From: Pseudomonas abietaniphila
GTDB lineage: Bacteria; Pseudomonadota; Gammaproteobacteria; Pseudomonadales; Pseudomonadaceae
Length of the DNA stretch: 64,000 bases
Direction: 5' to 3'
Assembly (NCBI RefSeq): GCF_900100795.1
Contig: NZ_FNCO01000003.1
Span: forward strand, 468,876 to 532,875
Shown: positions 27,531-34,706 of the stretch, piece by piece
Layout: each line of letters starts with the position of its first letter
Numbering within the stretch: position 1 is the stretch's first letter
The notes under the pieces: model-generated
The model's database searches: none
What the model was told of the DNA's origin: nothing
Seen by the model: the letters and a program-made list of their open reading frames with translations, nothing else
Program-made: the position numbers and the translations under genes

Positions 27531-27992
27531 TTACGACCCGCTGCCGCCGCTGCAAGCCTTCGGCAGGTATTTCTGAGCCGCGTCAGACGTGCAAGTCCAC
27601 GTGTTCGACCCTGTGTCAGCATTGCCCAGAGTCAATTTCAGCTTCGCGCCCTGAATGCCTTTCGATGCTGTAGTCGAACTCATCAGCGCTTCGATAGTGC
27701 AACCACCCGAAGCAGCTGCGGTGCCAGCAGTCGTTACGGAGGTAACGTAGTTGCCCTTGATGTCCGTTGCAGTCGCGATGCCGTTTGTGCCGTTAGTTGG
27801 GCAAGAACCGTCCTGGGCGAACACTTCAGTGACGTTGGTCTTGAGGCCGCTTGCCAGTGTCAGCGCTTCCGTCATCTGGGAGCGAGCAATGTAATCCTGA
27901 TATGCAGGAATAGCGATCGCAGCCAATATGCCGACGATGGCTACAACGATCATCAATTCGATGAGCGTAAAACCCTTTTGAACCGACTTCAT
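27531..27992 (-). CDS. pilA: Type IV major pilin PilA
   Basis: A 153-residue type IVa prepilin: short basic leader MKSVQKG cleaved by PilD before Phe1, Glu5 and the hydrophobic assembly helix ('[19 protein letters not shown]'). The globular part has four cysteines, of which '[14 protein letters not shown]' forms the C-terminal disulphide loop. The protein ends GGSGS with a terminal Ser; terminal Ser is the glycan site in some P. aeruginosa pilins. AGAGGAA precedes the ATG. It is monocistronic, with a sigma-54 promoter upstream and a terminator downstream. Confidence 0.97.
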   Translation of the reverse strand: MKSVQKGFTLIELMIVVAIVGILAAIAIPAYQDYIARSQMTEALTLASGLKTNVTEVFAQDGSCPTNGTNGIATATDIKGNYVTSVTTAGTAAASGGCTIEALMSSTTASKGIQGAKLKLTLGNADTGSNTWTCTSDAAQKYLPKACSGGSGS

Positions 27993-28035
27993 AAATCATT
28001 CCTCTGGTTGGGATTTTGGCGTCCGGTGAAGTGCG

Positions 28036-28051
28036 AGCAATTCATGTGCCA
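28036..28051 (-). promoter_or_regulatory. Sigma-54 (RpoN) promoter of pilA
   Basis: On the minus strand: TGGCAC-ATGAA-TTGCT, with GG and GC separated by exactly 10 bases, 44 bases before the pilA ATG. It matches the -24/-12 consensus. In P. aeruginosa pilA is RpoN/PilR dependent, so the same control is expected. Confidence 0.85.
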
Positions 28052-28182
28052 TTGTTGTCAGCTGCTTGTTTCGGGCAGATAAGTGGGCAGCACATTGATG
28101 GCGGCAGGGCGATTGAGTCCTGAGTCAGCAGTTGGCACAGCTAAATTAATGCCAGCTAACGGATGGCACGCAGGTGAATGGG

Positions 28183-28674
28183 TCATTCAACGGGTGGCAG
28201 CTCTAATGAGCGCCAATCAATGAACGGCCGGAGTCCTTTCAGTTGTGTGCGGGCGATGATGTGCCCATGGGTAGCCGCACGGGCGATCCACATGATTCCG
28301 GCGTCTTCATCTACATCGACCCCTATACCCTCGATATAGCATTTGCCCAACAACTGCATGGCGTCGGCATTCTCTTGCTCCGCAGCGGCTCGCCACCAAT
28401 AGACGGCCGCTCGGTGGTTTTCCAGTTCGCTGTACATAAGCCCCGCATCGTTCTGCGAATCAGGATCCCCTGCGTCTGCAGCCATCAACATCGCCAAGGT
28501 GCTGTCGTCATGCGGCAAAGCGACAAACTCTCTGGCTGCGTTGATCGAGATGACGGTGCGGCCTTTTGGGTCTGTTCCTTTCTGAAAGGACGGATTGTCA
28601 GAAATTCTCCGCCACCAGGTACGCCGGCTGCTGTCGCCGATTGCAATCAAGGCTTCAAGGCTGATTAACGTCAC
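28183..28674 (-). CDS. Sel1-repeat protein in the pilin-accessory position
   Basis: A 163-residue soluble protein. The start is GTG at 28674 with GAGG 6 bases upstream; an upstream TTG would add 10 residues with a poorer site. An N-terminal HTH/winged-looking segment ('SRRTWWRRISDNPSFQKG') is followed by two to three Sel1-like helical repeats (about 65-155: 'DAGDPDSQNDAGLMYSE', 'AAEQENADAMQLLGKCYIEG', 'DAGIMWIARAATHGH'). It lies between pilA and tRNA-Thr, where P. aeruginosa carries pilin-modifying tfpO/W/Y/Z genes. A link to pilus function is inferred from position only. Confidence 0.75.
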   Translation of the reverse strand: MTLISLEALIAIGDSSRRTWWRRISDNPSFQKGTDPKGRTVISINAAREFVALPHDDSTLAMLMAADAGDPDSQNDAGLMYSELENHRAAVYWWRAAAEQENADAMQLLGKCYIEGIGVDVDEDAGIMWIARAATHGHIIARTQLKGLRPFIDWRSLELPPVE

Positions 28675-28778
28675 TTCTTCCCTCGAAAATCTGAAAAATC
28701 CCAAGCGTCATGCGCAGAGATCAGCATGGTGGTGCCGCTGATTGCTCTTGTAGATGGCTGCTGATAATTTAAGTCTAC

Positions 28779-28854
28779 GCCGAAATAGCTCAGTCGGTAG
28801 AGCAGCGCACTCGTAACGCGAAGGTCGTAGGTTCGATTCCTATTTTCGGCACCA
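28779..28854 (+). tRNA. tRNA-Thr(CGT), integration target
   Basis: 76-nt cloverleaf with encoded CCA: acceptor GCCGAAA / TTTTCGGC side, anticodon CGT in the loop CTCGTAA, T-arm GGTTCGATTCC. Its last 22 bases are repeated at 33262-33283, so the present 3' end was supplied by an inserted element. Confidence 0.96.
28833..28854 (+). repeat. attL: 3' end of tRNA-Thr
   Basis: 22 bases from TCGATTCC to GGCACCA, identical to 33262-33283. Confidence 0.85.
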
Positions 28855-28916
28855 AACACGCTTCATCAGATTTACCGCAGTTCTCTCCTGTTCGACCGAA
28901 ACCTCAGTAGACAGCC

Positions 28917-28942
28917 AGCCCCGCAAAGGCGGGGTTGTCTTT
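28917..28942 (+). terminator. Hairpin downstream of tRNA-Thr inside the island
   Basis: AGCCCCGC - AAAG - GCGGGGTT followed by GTCTTTTG; likely ends tRNA-Thr transcription on the island side. Confidence 0.7.
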
Positions 28943-29069
28943 TGTTGCGTTCGGTTCCTTTTCGTCATCACTCGGGTTAGTCGTAGTCGTATTCGTAGGT
29001 AAGTCGGCCGTTCGATCTTGGTTTCACGCAGAACTCACGCACTGATCGCACCGAGCCGGATCTGCGTGA

Positions 29070-29354
29070 AGATTCCAGGCGGTTGCGGATTTCTCCGACA
29101 AGCGCGCCGATGTAGTGCTTGCCCAGATCGTTCGACTGGAGGAGTGGGAGCAGATCGCTGGCCGGCTCAGACAGTCCCTACGGAAAGCCGAGGTAACGCC
29201 CGACGATCAGGCCGATTTTGCTCTGTCGTTGAATGTCGGCGTCGACGCAGAGCTCAAGCTAATCAAGGCCGAGCGGTAGGCTTACGGTATCGACGATTCG
29301 AATCATGAAGAACCGTATGAGGATAGGCTGGCGCGGCTACTCGCAGACCCGTAG
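29070..29354 (+). pseudogene. Decayed phage-like ORF fragment with an in-frame amber stop
   Basis: A 95-codon plus-strand frame with no plausible start (a TGA precedes it). It reads a helical, charged stretch including 'RADVVLAQIVRLEEWEQIA' and 'VTPDDQADFALSLNV', meets TAG at 29277, and continues sensibly afterwards ('YGIDDSNHEEPYEDRLARLL') to TAG at 29352. The helical composition recalls small phage packaging or lysis proteins, but I cannot name the family. The 28943-29069 stretch before it shows nothing clear. Confidence 0.4.
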
Positions 29355-29381
29355 CTATAAGGCGGAAACTAACAGCTTCGG

Positions 29382-30189
29382 TTAACCATATTGGTGCTGA
29401 TGCCATCCGTTAATCTGGATTGCGTCGACGAACTCGATAAATGCAACTTTGAACTCGGTACTCATGCCCTGTGAGCTGCTCCGTCCGCCGACAAAGGCAA
29501 ACCCGGCCAGTGAGGAAAGCACCACGGCCACAACCGGTAATACTTTCTCAATGTTTTCCCGCGACACTCCGGATGGAGTATGCCCGTCAAGCCGTACTTG
29601 GTCTCGTTCGGGATCAAGTGCGGTAAACCTCAAGTAGCTTTTGAGAAATGTGTAGTCAGAAACCCAGTGCTCTACCGTTCTTCTATCAGGCCTCTTGGGT
29701 ATGCAGGCTAAGTCATCGAGCTGCTTGAACGACTGCTCCCACGCTGCGATTTCCCTATCCCCGGTCTCGATGAACGTCAGAGCGGGGTTTCGGTTGGTAG
29801 GAAACATCGATTCGTAGAGCTCATGCCTGCGGTAAAAAGACGACCTGTTGATCTGCCTCGATGCCATCCAACCACTCATTGAAAGATTCGACGTGCATGC
29901 GATATAGCTGCTGGCGGCCACTCAAGGCCGAATCGAAAGATTGCTTCTGAACAGCACTCGCGGCGCGCCAGGCCGCATACGCCGCTACTGCCGTCGCGAC
30001 GGTGGAAATAACCGAGAAATAATCGATCAGTCGAAATTCGTCGGCCAGCGCCGCACCGAAAGCAGCGTACGAGAAAAGCGCGCGAGCGACGAAAAGCCCA
30101 CGCACCCCGTCCAAACAACACGATCCATGATTGTCCCTCGGTACAGTTGAGGAGCGCAGAAGTATGCCAAACGCATGAGTTTCCGTCAT
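29382..30189 (-). pseudogene. Hypothetical membrane protein split by a frameshift
   Basis: Two overlapping minus-strand frames (29821-30189 and 29382-29921) read as one protein. The first ends shortly after 'RMHVESFNEWLDGIEADQQVVF' and the second continues with 'YRRHELYESMFPTN'. The switch, at a run of five Ts (minus strand, about 29836), needs a +1 change. The N-terminal half has a hydrophobic helix followed by a helical segment ('VISTVATAVAAYAAW'); the C-terminal half has another hydrophobic segment ('VLPVVAVVLSSLAGFAFVGG'). Family not recognised. It may be a real frameshift or a sequencing error in the homopolymer. Confidence 0.5.
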
Positions 30190-30529
30190 TGGTATCCATG
30201 TCGGGTATCCATCTGATATCCGCGCCGTTCAGCCTTTCCGGTACGAAAGGTACGAAGCCTAGGCGTGTTCGTTCCAGGATGTGGAGGGGGGAAATACAAC
30301 ACTGCTGTATTCAAAGACAACACCCCTGCGCGTGAGGCCGCGCGGTGCGCAGTGAATGTACGCAGATCGGTAGGCAAGATCTGCGGCTGAATTGCGCGCC
30401 GGGAGTTAACACCATTAACACCCCGACGCGTTAGAGCGATTCAGGCTTCATGGTGGCGTCAGTCCATAGGACATGAAGCTCTGCTGATCATTCACGGCTA
30501 AGATAGCTAGCCAAAAGACTGGAAATTAT
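30190..30529. other. Gene-free stretch in the tRNA-Thr island
   Basis: 340 bases; contains a short GTTAACACCATTAACACC repeat near 30405. No convincing coding frame, promoter or RNA seen. Confidence 0.5.
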
Positions 30530-31135
30530 ATGGTGGTAGGGAGCATGAGAGAGAAGGACCTAGCGGGCGAAAATGCACGCCTTGTAGCTGAGAATGAAGC
30601 TCTGATTGCAGAGGTGAAGATACTTCAAGGTAAGCTCGCCCTGCTTACGGCTCATAACTCCTTGGCTCAAGGTATGCGGGGTGAGTGGTTAGTTTCCGAG
30701 TCGATCAACGGCACGATTACGACACACAACGCAGGGCACGACATTTTGACGGCTGGAGGCCTACTAAAGCTCGAGATCAAGTACTCAGCCCTCAATGTCG
30801 CGGTGCGACGCCTCGGATCGGGTGGTTCGCCGACGCTGCGATGGGCATGGTCGAAGCCAATGGGAGAGTCGAGTAAAAAGACTTATGACCGTCTGATTTT
30901 GGTCGGCGACAAAGACCCAAGATTTTTGGATCAATATCAGGACAAGGCCAGCCCATATGTCTTTTTTGATGTTCCCTTTGATGAGATCGTACCATTGACC
31001 GTCCAAACTAATGGGGGGAAATATCGTTCGATCCAGCTGACGACTAATCCTAGGACGGCGAAGTCATCAGCCAGCTCGTTGTTTACAAAATATCAGGTAT
31101 CGATCGATGAGCTAAATGCGCGTTACGGCCTTTGA
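30530..31135 (+). CDS. Hypothetical protein with a possible PD-(D/E)XK nuclease core
   Basis: A 201-residue protein. The N-terminal 45 residues form a heptad-like coiled coil ('ENARLVAENEALIAEVKILQ'). The middle reads 'GHDILTAGGLLKLEIKYS', which has the D-x(n)-ExK spacing of PD-(D/E)XK nucleases, preceded by 'GMRGEWLVSESING'. A Trp/Arg-rich segment and 'YDRLILVGDKD' follow, which would form the next strand of such a fold. A second in-frame ATG at 30545 is possible. Not recognised by family; nuclease activity is an inference from the motif. It is island-borne and monocistronic. Confidence 0.6.
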   Translation: MVVGSMREKDLAGENARLVAENEALIAEVKILQGKLALLTAHNSLAQGMRGEWLVSESINGTITTHNAGHDILTAGGLLKLEIKYSALNVAVRRLGSGGSPTLRWAWSKPMGESSKKTYDRLILVGDKDPRFLDQYQDKASPYVFFDVPFDEIVPLTVQTNGGKYRSIQLTTNPRTAKSSASSLFTKYQVSIDELNARYGL

Positions 31136-31520
31136 AGTACTCTTGAATTGGATACTGTTTAGAATGAATCTGCGGTCTGAACACTCTTCCTCTGCTCAAT
31201 GGCGGCCTGACTGGCATGACTTCAAATGCCTCGGACGGTTCTGTTCCGGGTACACCATCCACCAGGCGTTAAAAAGCTGAATGCTCTCTGGAAGTGATTC
31301 CTAGGGGTGGAGAACAACTGGCGGGCTTGGTCCAGATTTAGCCGACGGCCTGCGACTCAGGTTTCCAAGACGAAGGTTGCCAAGGAGGTTTCCACGCTCT
31401 GGCAACCTATGCTCCCATCAGGGGCGGAATTATTTGTCTGCTGATAGTTGCCGTCACAGCGATACGCTTTGATATATTCCGCCGACATTTTTTGCCCCCT
31501 CCCACCACAAGGATGTCCAG
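31136..31520. other. Gene-free stretch with a hairpin
   Basis: 385 bases. The only structure seen is GGTTGCCA (31375-31382) paired with TGGCAACC (31400-31407), without a T-run. AAGGA before the next ATG is its ribosome site. Confidence 0.5.
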
Positions 31521-32042
31521 ATGCGCGCAGTCTTGATCGCTGGCTTGTTCGTTTCGCTTGCTGCCTGCTCCACTCACAAGGATTTCTACGCAACAGGCGG
31601 AAGCCGCGCGGACGGCGTTATCGATGTGGCATACGACTTCAATAGCCTGGAAACGCCGGTGGTCGACAACAATCAGGCGTATACCATCGCCAAATCCAAA
31701 TGCGCGTTGTGGGGCTATGCCGACGCCGAGCCGTTCGGTGGGAAGACGCAAACCTGCCAGGCGCGGCGAGGCTTTGGCGAATGTTCGGCCTGGCAGGTTT
31801 CGATCAAGTACCAGTGCCTTGGCAATCTTGGGCAGGTGTCGCAGCCAGTGAACTATTTGGGGTATAGCACGCCGGTGGCTCCTGCCCCGGTACGTGCCCC
31901 ATCCTATGCACCAAACCCCGCCGCTGCTGCGCAACCGATGAGCAAGGAAGATTTCCAGCGTGAGCAAGTACAGAAGCTGATGCAGGAGAACGTCTCGTAC
32001 GAGGAGTATCAGCGGCGGTACCGGATGATCATGGGGCAGTAA
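31521..32042 (+). CDS. YecR-like lipoprotein
   Basis: A 173-residue lipoprotein: signal 'MRAVLIAGLFVSLAAC' with the lipobox LAAC, then the YecR-like core with 'YATGGSRADGVIDVAYDF', four cysteines ('AKSKCALWGYADAEPFGG', 'TCQARRGFGECSAWQV', 'YQCLGN'). A Pro/Ala-rich linker and a helical tail ('EEYQRRYRMIMGQ') follow. YecR is a flagellum-associated lipoprotein in enterobacteria, and homologues also occur in prophages. It is 10 bases upstream of the PrtN-like gene, so the two share a transcript. Confidence 0.8.
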   Translation: MRAVLIAGLFVSLAACSTHKDFYATGGSRADGVIDVAYDFNSLETPVVDNNQAYTIAKSKCALWGYADAEPFGGKTQTCQARRGFGECSAWQVSIKYQCLGNLGQVSQPVNYLGYSTPVAPAPVRAPSYAPNPAAAAQPMSKEDFQREQVQKLMQENVSYEEYQRRYRMIMGQ

Positions 32043-32052
32043 TAGTGATTCG

Positions 32053-32340
32053 ATGAAAACGCTATTCCTACTTATGGCCCAGTATGATGGCCAGGTCATC
32101 ATTCCCTTGGAGCGGATCTGCTCCGACTACTTCACTCACCTGACGCCAGAAAAGCTGAAAAGCAAAGTCGCCGCCGGCGCGGTCGATCTGCCGATCGTCG
32201 CCTTGGAGCAGAGCCAGAAGTCAGCCCGAGGCGTACACGTAAACGATTTTGCCGATTATCTGGACGCACGACACGAATCCGCGAAGGCGGAGCATGAGCG
32301 ACTGATGGGGCGAGTGCCGCTGGCCGGTAGGCTGAAATAG
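32053..32340 (+). CDS. PrtN-like pyocin/prophage activator
   Basis: A 95-residue protein matching the PrtN (pyocin activator) family: 'MKTLFLLMAQYDGQVIIPLERICSDYF' style opening with a DNA-binding helix region 'LTPEKLKSKVAAGAVDLPI' and 'GVHVNDFADYLDARH'. In P. aeruginosa PrtN switches on pyocin genes after RecA removes PrtR. Here no PrtR or pyocin genes are beside it, so it may be a relic or may act on a distant target. Its ribosome site is weak, consistent with coupling to the lipoprotein gene. Confidence 0.8.
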   Translation: MKTLFLLMAQYDGQVIIPLERICSDYFTHLTPEKLKSKVAAGAVDLPIVALEQSQKSARGVHVNDFADYLDARHESAKAEHERLMGRVPLAGRLK

Positions 32341-32344
32341 CCAA

Positions 32345-33076
32345 TTAACCTTGTTGAGTAATCATCGCCACGACCTGTTGGCCAAGCTTAGGCAGAGCAT
32401 CTGGAGATACTCCAGCGGTAATAGCCATAGCGTTTGCGATCAAACCGACGACGTTCATTACTTTTTGGCCGACAGAGGTTCGCAATGCGTCCCCGTAGTC
32501 TCTGTCTACAAATGCATGCCCGACCAAAAGCTCGATAGAGTCGATGACAGGTACAGAGCCGCTGATGACGTACTGATCGAGCGCAGTTAGGATCTTTTGA
32601 ATGGACTTCACCAGATACTCGACCACCTTCGGCTCCAGCCCGCTTGCGAGGACATCCTCCTTCACTTGATAAAGGGCGTCTTTGAACTTTTGGAGTTGCT
32701 CAAGGGGCATGGGTTTTGCGGACATTGGCTCAAGCAGGTCCGCTGCCATTTGTAGGTAGTAGCTTGCTTGGACAGGATAATGCTGTTTGAAGGTATCGAT
32801 GTGAGCGTTAATGGCTTGGCTGAAGAAGGCAGTGTTAATCCACCCGAGCCATTCATCTGTCTGCGACTTTATCGCGGGGATTTTCTCGTTCATCAACGCA
32901 GCCACTTCGGTAGCGGCTTTGATCGTTTCCCCTATCCCGATCATCAGCTTGGCTTGGTCCGCGCTGTCAATTTGCAGGGCGTCGGCCCACACATGTCGTG
33001 CTGATGAGGAGCCTTTGGCGCTGATGATGACTTGAAGCACAGCGTTGAGACGTGATGCTGGGTTTTCTGAGGCCAT
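32345..33076 (-). CDS. Unknown helical protein
   Basis: A 243-residue all-helical soluble protein beginning MASENPASRLNAVLQ. The start at 33076 is chosen for GGAA 8 bases upstream; the frame runs further upstream without character. No signal peptide, transmembrane helix or known motif was recognised. Repeated amphipathic helices and a C-terminal hydrophobic segment ('VMNVVGLIANAMAITAGVS') could support oligomerisation or membrane association. It converges on the PrtN-like gene 4 bases away and sits next to the attachment repeat, a common position for accessory (including defence) genes. No function assigned. Confidence 0.6.
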   Translation of the reverse strand: MASENPASRLNAVLQVIISAKGSSSARHVWADALQIDSADQAKLMIGIGETIKAATEVAALMNEKIPAIKSQTDEWLGWINTAFFSQAINAHIDTFKQHYPVQASYYLQMAADLLEPMSAKPMPLEQLQKFKDALYQVKEDVLASGLEPKVVEYLVKSIQKILTALDQYVISGSVPVIDSIELLVGHAFVDRDYGDALRTSVGQKVMNVVGLIANAMAITAGVSPDALPKLGQQVVAMITQQG

Positions 33077-33261
33077 GATCACTTCCATAAGATGCGGCAC
33101 TTTTAGGCGCCTCACATTATCGTGAAACCTGCCGCGCGCAAATGTCCTCTCAACAGCGCATTTGCTTACGGCAGATTGTGGTTTAGGTATATGTTTAGGT
33201 ATACGGATGTGGGTTATCTGGTGCTGATGCATCAATAGATGCTGGTCGAAAGTCGTGTTGG

Positions 33262-33283
33262 TCGATTCCTATTTTCGGCACCA
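33262..33283 (+). repeat. attR: displaced 3' end of tRNA-Thr
   Basis: 22 bases identical to the 3' end of the intact tRNA-Thr; no tRNA body precedes it. Confidence 0.85.
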
Positions 33284-33290
33284 GAAGCAC

Positions 33291-33321
33291 AAAAAGCCCG
33301 GTCTTCAAGACCGGGCTTTTT
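33291..33321 (+). terminator. Original tRNA-Thr terminator
   Basis: AAAAAGCCCGGTCTT - C - AAGACCGGGCTTTTT, a 15-bp stem directly after attR. Confidence 0.9.
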
Positions 33322-33343
33322 CGTTTCTGGAGGGTTCGACATC

Positions 33344-33436
33344 CTGTAGGAGCGCGCTTGCCCGCGATTGCGGTGTGTCTGACAACACTGAGGGTGAATG
33401 ACCCACCGCAATCGCGGGCAAGCGCGCTCCTACAGG
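33344..33436. repeat. REP-type inverted repeat
   Basis: CTGTAGGAGCGCGCTTGCCC and its complement GGGCAAGCGCGCTCCTACAG; same family as 237-327. Confidence 0.85.
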
Positions 33437-33471
33437 TTTGCGGTGTTCGTGAGTCGGCGCGACGGCGTCCG

Positions 33472-34320
33472 TCAAACGCTCAGCCGCATCGACAGATCCA
33501 CGGCCTTCACATCCTTGGTCAGCGTGCCAATCGAGATGTAATCCACGCCGGTCTCGGCGATGGTGCGCAGTGTGGCATCGGTGACGCCGCCGCTGGCTTC
33601 GAGTTTGGCTTTGCCCGCCGTGAGGCGGACGGCTTCGCGCATGTCGTCCAGGCTCAGTTCGTCGAGCATGATGATGTCGGCGCCGCCGTCGAGGGCTTGT
33701 TTCAGTTCGTCGAGGCTTTCGACTTCGACTTCCACTGGTTTGCCGGGCGCAATCTTGTGTGCAGCGGTGATGGCTTCGGCGATACCGCCGCAGGCGGCGA
33801 TGTGGTTTTCCTTGATCAGGAAGGCGTCAAACAGGCCGATTCGGTGGTTATGGCAACCGCCGCAGGTCACGGCGTATTTCTGCGCCAGTCGCAGGCCCGG
33901 CAGGGTTTTGCGGGTGTCGAGCAGTTTGACCTGGGTGTCGGCGACCATGTCGGCGTAATGCTGGGCGCGAGTGGCGACGCCTGAAAGCATTTGCAGGAAG
34001 TTGAGCGCGCTGCGCTCGCCCGTCAGCAGCGAGCGGGCGGGGCCTTCGAGGTGGAACAGCGGTTGATTGGGTTTGACCCGCTCACCGTCGGCGACTTGCC
34101 AATGCACCGCGACGCGCTGATCCAGCTGACGAAAAACGCTGTCGACCCAGGCTGTGCCCGCGATGACTGCAGCATCGCGGGAGATCACGGTGGCCTTGGC
34201 CAGGCGCTCGGCGGGAATCAGTTGCGCGGTGATGTCGCCACTGCCGACGTCTTCAAGCAACGCACGGCGTACGTTGGCTTCGATTTCAGCGGTCAGCGTG
34301 GCAAGACGTAGATTCGGCAT
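33472..34320 (-). CDS. nadC: Nicotinate-nucleotide pyrophosphorylase (quinolinate phosphoribosyltransferase)
   Basis: Converts quinolinate and PRPP to nicotinate mononucleotide in de novo NAD synthesis. A 282-residue product. Type II PRTase features: '[17 protein letters not shown]' opening, '[19 protein letters not shown]', '[23 protein letters not shown]', 'LIKENHI', 'IMLDELS', 'EASGGV', 'DYISIGTLT'. The start at 34320 has GGAG 6 bases upstream; the GTG 12 bases further up is less likely. It stands alone, with ampD-ampE nearby as in other pseudomonads. Confidence 0.97.
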   Translation of the reverse strand: MPNLRLATLTAEIEANVRRALLEDVGSGDITAQLIPAERLAKATVISRDAAVIAGTAWVDSVFRQLDQRVAVHWQVADGERVKPNQPLFHLEGPARSLLTGERSALNFLQMLSGVATRAQHYADMVADTQVKLLDTRKTLPGLRLAQKYAVTCGGCHNHRIGLFDAFLIKENHIAACGGIAEAITAAHKIAPGKPVEVEVESLDELKQALDGGADIIMLDELSLDDMREAVRLTAGKAKLEASGGVTDATLRTIAETGVDYISIGTLTKDVKAVDLSMRLSV

Positions 34321-34706
34321 ATCGGGCTCCACTTACTAAGTGCCCGGAGTATAAGGCAGTCGACTGTACCAACCCACCTGCACCGCATCACCCGTTTGAG
34401 TGTATCGGCTGCACTCTGTCGGTTTTTTCGCTTCTCGTGCGACAGAATGCGATTTTCGTGGTCTATCGCTGCACATGCTTCTTCGTCCCCTCCTATTATT
34501 TCAATCAAGGCGAAGAGTCCGCTGGCGAGCGGGCCGCATTTAAAACATAATTCGCCTTGTATTTGACGTCATAGCTTTGACGTTCCGCCTGTGTACCCCA
34601 GGGACAATACCTTTGAGCGCCGTCCATTCGGAGGTCTTCTTCCGTTTGCGATCAGGTTGTGGCTGTGCATTCGTGGTTGAGTGATGTTGGATTAAAGGAG
34701 TCCTTG
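34321..34706. other. Divergent intergenic region nadC / DUF1631
   Basis: 386 bases without a gene. Only the AAAGGAG ribosome site of the DUF1631 gene (34695-34701) is evident; no clear promoter elements assigned. Confidence 0.5.

Larger units (their letters stand above)
28833..33283. mobile_element. Small integrase-less genomic island at tRNA-Thr
   Basis: A 4.4-kb segment bounded by a 22-bp direct repeat of the tRNA-Thr 3' end. Contents: a decayed phage-like fragment, a frameshifted membrane protein, a possible nuclease, a YecR-like lipoprotein, a PrtN-like activator and an unknown protein. No integrase is present, so the element is a remnant or depended on another element. The original tRNA terminator lies just outside the right repeat (33291-33321). 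Confidence 0.8.

Noticed and set aside
29830..29845. Programmed frameshifting at CTTTTTA on the minus strand
   Set aside because: The run has five Ts, not the six of a UUUUUUA slippery heptamer, and the shift needed is +1, not -1. Decay or a sequencing error is simpler.
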